A stretch of 64,000 nt of DNA from Haliotis asinina (lineage: Eukaryota; Mollusca; Gastropoda; Lepetellida; Haliotidae): assembly GCF_037392515.1 (NCBI RefSeq), contig NC_090283.1, forward strand, positions 28,412,249 to 28,476,248, read 5' to 3'. The notes under the pieces are model-generated. The model had not been told where the DNA came from. It ran no database searches and worked only from the letters and a program-made list of their open reading frames with translations. Position numbers and translations under genes: made by a program. Within the stretch, counting starts at the first letter, position 1. Every line of letters begins with the position of its first letter. Of this stretch, positions 58,244-64,000 are shown in pieces.

Positions 58244-58651
58244 GTGGTGGTAAGTCTCACCAACTACTAGCAATACATTATTCTAAAAGCAGTCTTTGTT
58301 GTTACAGAATTTGACAATGTACTGCAGGACCTAGACTGACGATTAGTCTCTAAACATATAAACTTTTGATAGGAACAAATAGCTCCATTCGTACTGATAA
58401 GTAGCCCGAGACAGCTGGGAGGAAAATCTCGACTTGCTTCAGTCGGCTTTTGCATGGGGCTGTGTGGGAAGGGAAATAGTGCTCTCACATTCTTAAGAAG
58501 AGCATGTAAAATGTCGCCTAGAGCACTGGTCCATGTGGTCAGTTTTGAATGGAGCTGGGAAGGTGTATCACCTTGTGGGAGAAAAGTCCCAGGGAAAGGA
58601 GAGGGTGTTAATCTTGTAGTTTGCAGTGAAAACGCACTGGCGAATTTCATT

Positions 58652-58652
58652 C

Positions 58653-58747
<95 letters not shown>

Positions 58748-58750
58748 ATA
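58652..58750. repeat. (AAAT)n microsatellite, possible retroposon tail
   Basis: About 24 tetramers following a segment with decayed coding look on the minus strand (58267-58650); tails of this kind end many SINEs and LINEs, but no body was identified. Confidence 0.9.
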
Positions 58751-58754
58751 GAAA

Positions 58755-59850
58755 TTAAGATTGCGAATCCTCATAATTTTACCATGCCAACTGAACATTT
58801 AAATCTAAGAATTTTTTTCAACTCGGAATAATAGTTGTTACACACAAACGGGCATAGTTTCAAATTGCTTTATTTGTTCGCATTACTAGGGGGTATGCAG
58901 ATTGAATTCAACACATAGAACAAGCAGCGTTGGTCTAAGATAACGATTTGTGGAGCCATGAGAGGAACTAATCATGAAAACGTCTACAAGGTGACTGATT
59001 TCATACCATTAGTTAAGCGTAGGGAAATGAAAAAAAAACCCCTTACTTTATTCTACAAAATGAAAAATAACCTATACACTTGTCTAATTTAACATCATAA
59101 ATCGTCTTTTCTTGACTCAGTTCATAAATATATACTACTTTCTGGTAGATTCAAATTATTCAACTGTACTGTATCTAGAGAATCATTCAATAACGTAATT
59201 TTGCAGACTTTTTCCTCTTGTTATGCTCTTCGATCATGCCTTTGTAACCTAGCTAACTGCTTCTGCACTTTGTTTGAAATTAATTATTGGTTGTATTGTA
59301 CTATATCTTGTGGAGCCGTACAATTTTCCGCTGGATTGTTATTCAAATCCATATTCATGTCACATTAATACTTCATGAATAAAATATGTATATCAATTCC
59401 AAAGTGTCTGGACCTTCACGGGTCGAATCCATTTCAGGTGAACATTCCCCACAACACGAATCTAATGCAGATAGTGTGCAGTACACTGTATTGTGGTGAT
59501 CAAAGTTGTGAATGAACTATGATGTACATGGTCTGATGGAATTAGGTACTGGAAGTGAACAAATTCTCATGGCATGCTGTTCTATGCTGGCCATGGACGT
59601 GTAATCAGATATAGAGTGCTCTCCCTTGGCATGTCAACACGCGATGCTTGAGTGGCCAGGGTGTTTGAAAAGCCCTGCTGTACGTGACAGTGGGTCCACA
59701 TGTCGTGTAACGCACTGTCGGTTTGAGGTGAGTTGAACGGATGATCAATATTGTAGTACATTTATGTAGCAACGTTTTCATGCTTAAAAAAGATACATGT
59801 ATTTCAAGTTGAAGACCTGATCACTGCCCCTTAATTGACCTTCAACCGTT
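58755..59850. other. No gene recognised
   Basis: AT-rich; no exon pair found. Probably upstream intron or intergenic sequence of the plus-strand gene that follows. Confidence 0.45.
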
Positions 59851-59855
59851 CATGA

Positions 59856-60146
59856 ATACCGTTCCAAGATGCAGTCACCCGGCCGTATTCCCCAGACACA
59901 GACCTGTCAGCATCAGGTCACTGCAGGGTCGAGTGGGCCTGGTCACCTGAGAAGGAGTGTGTTGTTAGTGTGATACATGTATCGGCGGACCCTATTAGTT
60001 TTCGTTTTCATGTTCTAATGGACTGTCAGAACGACACGCCGAATTATACCTGGCCAATAACTTTGGATGATGAATCTGTGAAGAGTCATATACTCATAAA
60101 CGGATCCGTATACATGGACACTGGTCTGACAAGGATCCCGTGGAAG
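59856..60146 (+). CDS. Exon of an unidentified plus-strand gene
   Basis: An open frame of 97 codons between TGA (59853) and donor AAG/GTATGA. It includes HCRVEWAWSPEKECVVSVIH, VSADPISFRFHVLMDCQNDT, PNYTWPITLDDESVK and NGSVYMDTGLTRIPWK. The true start is an acceptor inside this interval (possibly ccgttccaag at 59869). Composition and length look coding; the 3' border is phase 0 and matches the next exon. No family is recognised. Confidence 0.5.
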
Positions 60147-60344
60147 GTATGATACTATAAATACTTCATTGTTTATCCAAGAGCCTAACATCAGCTGATT
60201 CCTTTTTGCTTTTACTGTAACTGTCAACTGCTGCCAGTGCTGGTCGGATTCAGAACAAAGTGAATATGAAAAACTTATATTGTTGAACAATTCTGTCAGT
60301 GTTTTTCCAGTTTATAGTTCTATGGGTCCTTGACTAAACCCAGG

Positions 60345-60590
60345 AAGATCCGGGGTAGATCTAGAACGATCATCAGCACAACCTGCTTGTTGTACAAGTC
60401 AACAAGGTAATAGGGTGGTCAGATTCGCTGACTTGGCTGACAGATGTCATCGTATCCCATTTGGATAGTTTGATGTTCATGCTGTTGATCTCTGGATTGT
60501 CTGGTCCAAATTTGATTATTTACAGACTGCTGCCAAATAGCAGGAAGATTGCTGAGTGTGGCGTAAAACTACATTCACTTGTTGTAAATG
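60345..60590 (-). mobile_element. Dispersed SINE-like element, reverse orientation, diverged
   Basis: The reverse complement contains acgccacactcagcaatctt, then tggaccagacaatccagaga and the gatgacatctgtcagccaag block. Located in the intron between 60146 and 60857. Confidence 0.78.
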
Positions 60591-60856
60591 ATTAACTGAT
60601 ATAGTCTAGCATTGATAATGGTTTTAAAATGAGAGAATGTGCATTGATTGTATATGCACAAAGATGAATACATACCTTCATCATCAAACAGATTATTAAA
60701 ATGTTCCACTGTGTGATAGTATACTGATTTAAATAGTATTTACATGCTGCACAGTTTTAGTAAAATCACATGATTACACTGCCTAGGAATACCATAATAG
60801 TGAACAATTAAGACAGCATACCACTGGTTTTTCTGTCACACTTTATTTTGTTATAG

Positions 60857-60967
60857 ACCCTTAAACGACAACCGGCTGAAACATCAGCTGGCCACATAAA
60901 GGACAGTGTATTTTCAGAGCTAGCATCAACATGGCAAGATGACACCTGTCACATCACACAGATATAA
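60857..60967 (+). CDS. Second exon of the unidentified plus-strand gene
   Basis: A strong acceptor (cactttattttgttatag). Only phase 0 is open, which is what 60146 supplies. It reads TLKRQPAETSAGHIKDSVFS, ELASTWQDDTCHITQI, then TAA. It could be terminal or, with an internal donor (AGT/GTATTT), lead to later exons. Its end almost touches the opposing candidate exon at 60971. Confidence 0.45.
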   Translation, partial: TLKRQPAETSAGHIKDSVFSELASTWQDDTCHITQI

Positions 60968-60970
60968 TAC

Positions 60971-61072
60971 CTTGTTGCAAGTCAGGCAGTAGTTGTAGGT
61001 TTCCACAACCATGTCAACTTGATGTGACTCCATGACAGTCCTCTCAAGAAGACATTTTACACCTCGAGACAC
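60971..61072 (-). CDS. Candidate minus-strand exon with CxxC motif
   Basis: A strong acceptor (gtccctctttgcag) and donor AAG/GTATTA; 34 whole codons: VSRGVKCLLERTVMESHQVD, MVVETYNYCLTCNK. The frame would also read on to a TGA (VLYLCDVTGVILPC). YCLTC, with a further out-of-frame HCPLCGQLMFQP on the same strand at about 60870-60905, hints at a zinc-binding module. It conflicts with the plus-strand model; which is real is unresolved. Confidence 0.35.
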
Positions 61073-61750
61073 CTGCAAAGAGGGACTGTTTGTTTGCACA
61101 GTTAGGTGGCGAGATAAGTCGGAGATTTAAGACGTTATCTTGACATGAATACATGACTTGTTTTATTGATAACCGCTTTTTTTATTCTGTGCAAGATGTT
61201 TCAGAACTAACTCCCGCTCCTTAACCAAGAGCTGAGTCAGATTGTACACAAAGCTCAGAAGTAGAATGTACAAAGATACCAATATAATTACTAAGCCCAA
61301 AAGAGTGGATTAATGCACTGTACGGTATTCAGACTCTTTAAGTACAGTTTTAGATAAACCCCTATACGATGATGTCACCAGGCACGAAAGGCGTCAGTCA
61401 TTTTGGTTGTTCAGAAGTAAAGTTTGAGTCGAGGTTCCTGAGTCTTGCTTGTGTTAAATCAGGTACAACGGCAAAGAAGCATAACATGCACAAAGATAAC
61501 AATGTGTTGTAATAACAAGGCCAAGAGTCAGATTAGGAGGTGTCTTGATGTACGAAGATAACAACATGATAGGAAGCCACTTGGATGGGATTAATGTACA
61601 AATATAAGAGAGTTGTGGCAATCTGATACGAATCACAGTACTGGTAGTCTGATGTATATGGTACAATATGTATCACAATACTTTGTCCTTGTATACAGAA
61701 AGATGAAAGGAAAGGAAATAATGTGCTGATGTGTTATTTTTTCATGTCAG

Positions 61751-61895
61751 GGGAAGTATTCTTCTGCAAAGAGTAGATCGAGTTATCATAAAAGACGTTT
61801 TAGTCAAAACGTTTAACGAGTCTCTTCATAAACAAATGGGACACCTGGCATCAACATTGGCACAGCTGGCTATTCGGCACAAAAAATCAAAATAA
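61751..61895 (+). CDS. Likely 3'-terminal exon, plus strand
   Basis: An excellent acceptor (gtgttattttttcatgtcag). In phase 2 it encodes GSILLQRVDRVIIKDVLVKT, FNESLHKQMGHLASTLAQLA, IRHKKSK, then TAA; amphipathic and Lys-rich, very protein-like. Phase 0 gives a shorter basic alternative. No phase-2 donor was found in 60857-60967, so an intermediate exon is missing or this is a separate transcript. Confidence 0.5.
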
Positions 61896-62740
61896 ACTTT
61901 GTGAAAATGATCTCAGTCTAAGCATTTTCATTGCCTATAAATGAATCATTGTGTTATCATAATGTACTCTTACAATGATCATATCATTTTCATATGTCAA
62001 GACCAGAGAAATATTGAAATACTTTGATATGAGCATGAACTGTGACTTTGTTCAAATATCCGCACACTCTTACAGACCTTTTGATCAGACACTTGTCAGT
62101 TGTCATCAGTTCTTAAGCTAGTTTACTTTTAAATAAAATATGTCATAATTTGAAACTTGAAATAACCAAAAAATTGAACACACATTTAGCAAACTTGCGT
62201 AATATATCAAAAGAGTTGTTTCACAGGAAATGTAATAGCTTAAAAAAAGATTCAAAGGCAGTATTTCCAAAGAACTCAAAATGTTATTGCTTCAAATGTT
62301 ATTGCTTGCTTTTTTGAACTGGAAGAAACATTGTAAAGTTGACAATTCTGTTTGGCAACTTGTTCGAGGGTAGCACCAAATTTCACAAACCCACCATTTA
62401 CTATGAGAGAAAATGGCTGCAAATCCACACTCAAGAAATGCCAAAAATGGGGACCTTTGTCGGGTAATCTAAGTGGCATTACTACTAATTATACCTGTTA
62501 TAAATTCATTAACTGACCATCAAGTGAATGATGACAAATAATGTATAGGTTTATACGAACAAACACGGGTTGCAACAAGGGAGTATTAATTCCTGTATAG
62601 CATGTGAAAACTTATGGGCCGACACTGTTTTGAGGATAGAAACAGAACTTCATTTTAGCATGAGAAATACATACAGTACATGTATAAGCATTTGTCATGT
62701 GCTAGAACTGTATGTACCTATTTACCTAATTAAATTTCAG

Positions 62741-62787
62741 ATTCCTCTAGTAATGGCAAAAAAGGGTTATTTAGTTGATGGTTTCAA
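62741..62787 (+). CDS. Possible small exon
   Basis: Acceptor cctaattaaatttcag and donor AA/GTATGT enclose IPLVMAKKGYLVDGF. Splice sites and composition are good, but neighbours are unknown. Confidence 0.25.
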
Positions 62788-63354
62788 GTATGTAAATCAA
62801 ATGGCAATTTTTATTATCATACATAATAGACGTCATATTTTTACACGACACGATTAACTATTGAGGTGAAAAAACGACTGAAATAGGATCAGTTTGGATC
62901 AGTCATTATACCATCCAGGCATTAGAAAACCTGAAAAAGCCCACCATGCTTTGATACTTATTGCAATCAGACAAGAACTACCGAGGATATTTTTAGATAA
63001 CTGCATCTGATGGGCATCCACCATTGGTAATGTTGCGATGTTTAGATTGAAGAAATTAACCGTAATCTTGATGAGCAAAGCTGATCATTGTTTTCACAAT
63101 CACTAGCGTCTGGATCAAACAAATAAGGCCTAGCAACACAAAGTGATTTTGACAGAATCGTCTATGAACACAATTTGTAACTTGGAAACTAGGCAAAGCA
63201 GGAGACAAACTTAAGTGATAGCAGTTTATGGGAACTTAAAACTTTCATTTTTCTCAACAGCTGTTGCGATTTAAGATTTATACAAACCAAAAAACGAAGT
63301 ATTTTACCCCCTGAAATGTAGATGAATTCTACATAGGCCCTCATATCTATACCT

Positions 63355-63462
63355 TACGTTACGTCACTGAGACACGCCACTGTGATTGGTTGAAATTTTG
63401 TTGGCATCTGAGAATTGTGCAGTGTTGTTGAAAAGGTCAATTTAAGGTAACAGAAGATCAAA
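63355..63462 (+). promoter_or_regulatory. Likely promoter of the right-edge gene
   Basis: Upstream of the ATG at 63463 lie a CRE-like tacgtcactga (about 63360) and an inverted CCAAT box gattggttg (63384-63392), a spacing typical of TATA-less promoters. It may be bidirectional. Confidence 0.4.
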
Positions 63463-64000
63463 ATGAGTAGGTTTAATGACGGGGTTTCATTTATGACGAT
63501 GCCAGTGAGTGAATTATGTATTTGTACCCCCTAGAGTATATGTGATCTTTAGCTAAAGCTGATACCTGTATGTATTAACACAGGGTATACCCGTATGCAT
63601 TAACACTATTATATTTACAGAATGTCTTGAAAGGATGAATTTACAAAGGCCTTACAGCTCCATCCACCATTTTAAAACACCATGTGACAAATTCATTACC
63701 CTTAAGATTTCTTATGTTTGCTTATCTTTAAACAGCAACAATGAACCTTCGGCAGAGTGACATGCTAAATGTTTTGCCACGATGTTGCCTGAATGGCCAC
63801 AAAGGGATATAAGTCAGGGCGGCTTAGTTTATGATAAAAATTAACAAATTTGAGGTTTTGTTGAACAACAAATGAAATACAGAAATATTTTATTTTATGC
63901 GTGTATTTACAGACACAAACAAATAAGAAATTTTGGCAACAATTTTATTACTCTCTTTATACCCATAATTTCAGGAAATGGCAAATCCACCTACTTGGTT
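63463..64000 (+). CDS. First two exons of a plus-strand gene running off the window
   Basis: Exon 1 coding part 63463-63504: MSRFNDGVSFMTMP with the consensus donor CCA/GTGAGT, phase 0. Exon 2 starts at 63975 after the acceptor acccataatttcag and reads EMANPPTW to the window end, in phase. The combination of start codon, donor, acceptor and phase is convincing, but too little protein is visible to name it. Confidence 0.6.

Noticed and set aside
57799-58263. Poly-Ser and Cys-Val repeat frames
   Set aside because: Simple (GAA)n and (CA)n microsatellites.
62276-62479. Minus frame HFWHFLSVDLQPFSLIVNGG
   Set aside because: Looks protein-like but has no splice borders or neighbouring exon; not callable from sequence alone.

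Overview
The window looks like genomic DNA from a gastropod mollusc, most probably an abalone (Haliotis). The basis is intron-rich genes, a tRNA-derived SINE and a second dispersed repeat that I associate with abalone genomes, Tc1-like and LINE relics, and very many minisatellites. Nothing bacterial is present. Gene models were assembled by hand from splice consensus, reading phase and protein-family patterns.

Left third, minus strand (about 18.66 kb down past base 1): one multi-exon gene for a membrane-anchored mosaic protein. In transcript order it has a cytoplasmic exon plus transmembrane helix (18472-18661), a probable short juxtamembrane exon (13495-13569), and a SEA domain split over three exons (12442-12548, 11015-11082, 9944-10146) with a GSVII self-cleavage-type motif. 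Then come a mucin-like Ser/Thr stalk of about sixty 9-residue repeats fused to an Ig domain (6167-8407), a second Ig domain (5460-5792), two chitin-binding (CBM14/peritrophin-A) domains joined by tiny Thr-rich exons (4321-4476, 4004-4027, 3222-3437, 2970-3011), and a second Ig pair (1481-1864, 846-1178). The first exon and the 3' end were not found. The two Ig pairs sit on a recent tandem duplication (1-1884 and 4614-6570). Combining Ig pairs with chitin-binding domains recalls chordate VCBPs, but on a SEA/mucin membrane anchor. This is the best candidate here for an undescribed recognition system.

Middle (18.7-35.8 kb): mostly non-coding. It holds long minisatellites (32, 22, 58, 28 and 32 bp units), dispersed repeats, one with a 13-bp target-site duplication, and possible exons of an unidentified membrane protein near 23.4-23.8 kb.

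35.9-45.2 kb, minus strand: a complete SLC1 (excitatory amino acid transporter family) gene of 11 coding exons giving 492 codons. All exon phases agree and the total is divisible by three. It is divergent at cation-site positions. A probable non-coding first exon with a CpG-rich promoter lies at about 55 kb. The intron before coding exon 10 holds a 39-bp minisatellite whose every unit copies the exon-10 splice acceptor.

45.3-59.8 kb: the long SLC1 5' intron and intergenic DNA, with more repeats, an 82-bp-arm inverted repeat with a hammerhead-like core, and simple repeats.

59.8-64 kb: plus-strand exons of an unidentified gene (59856-61895), an opposing minus-strand exon candidate with a CxxC motif, and at the right edge the promoter and first two exons of another plus-strand gene (63463 onward).
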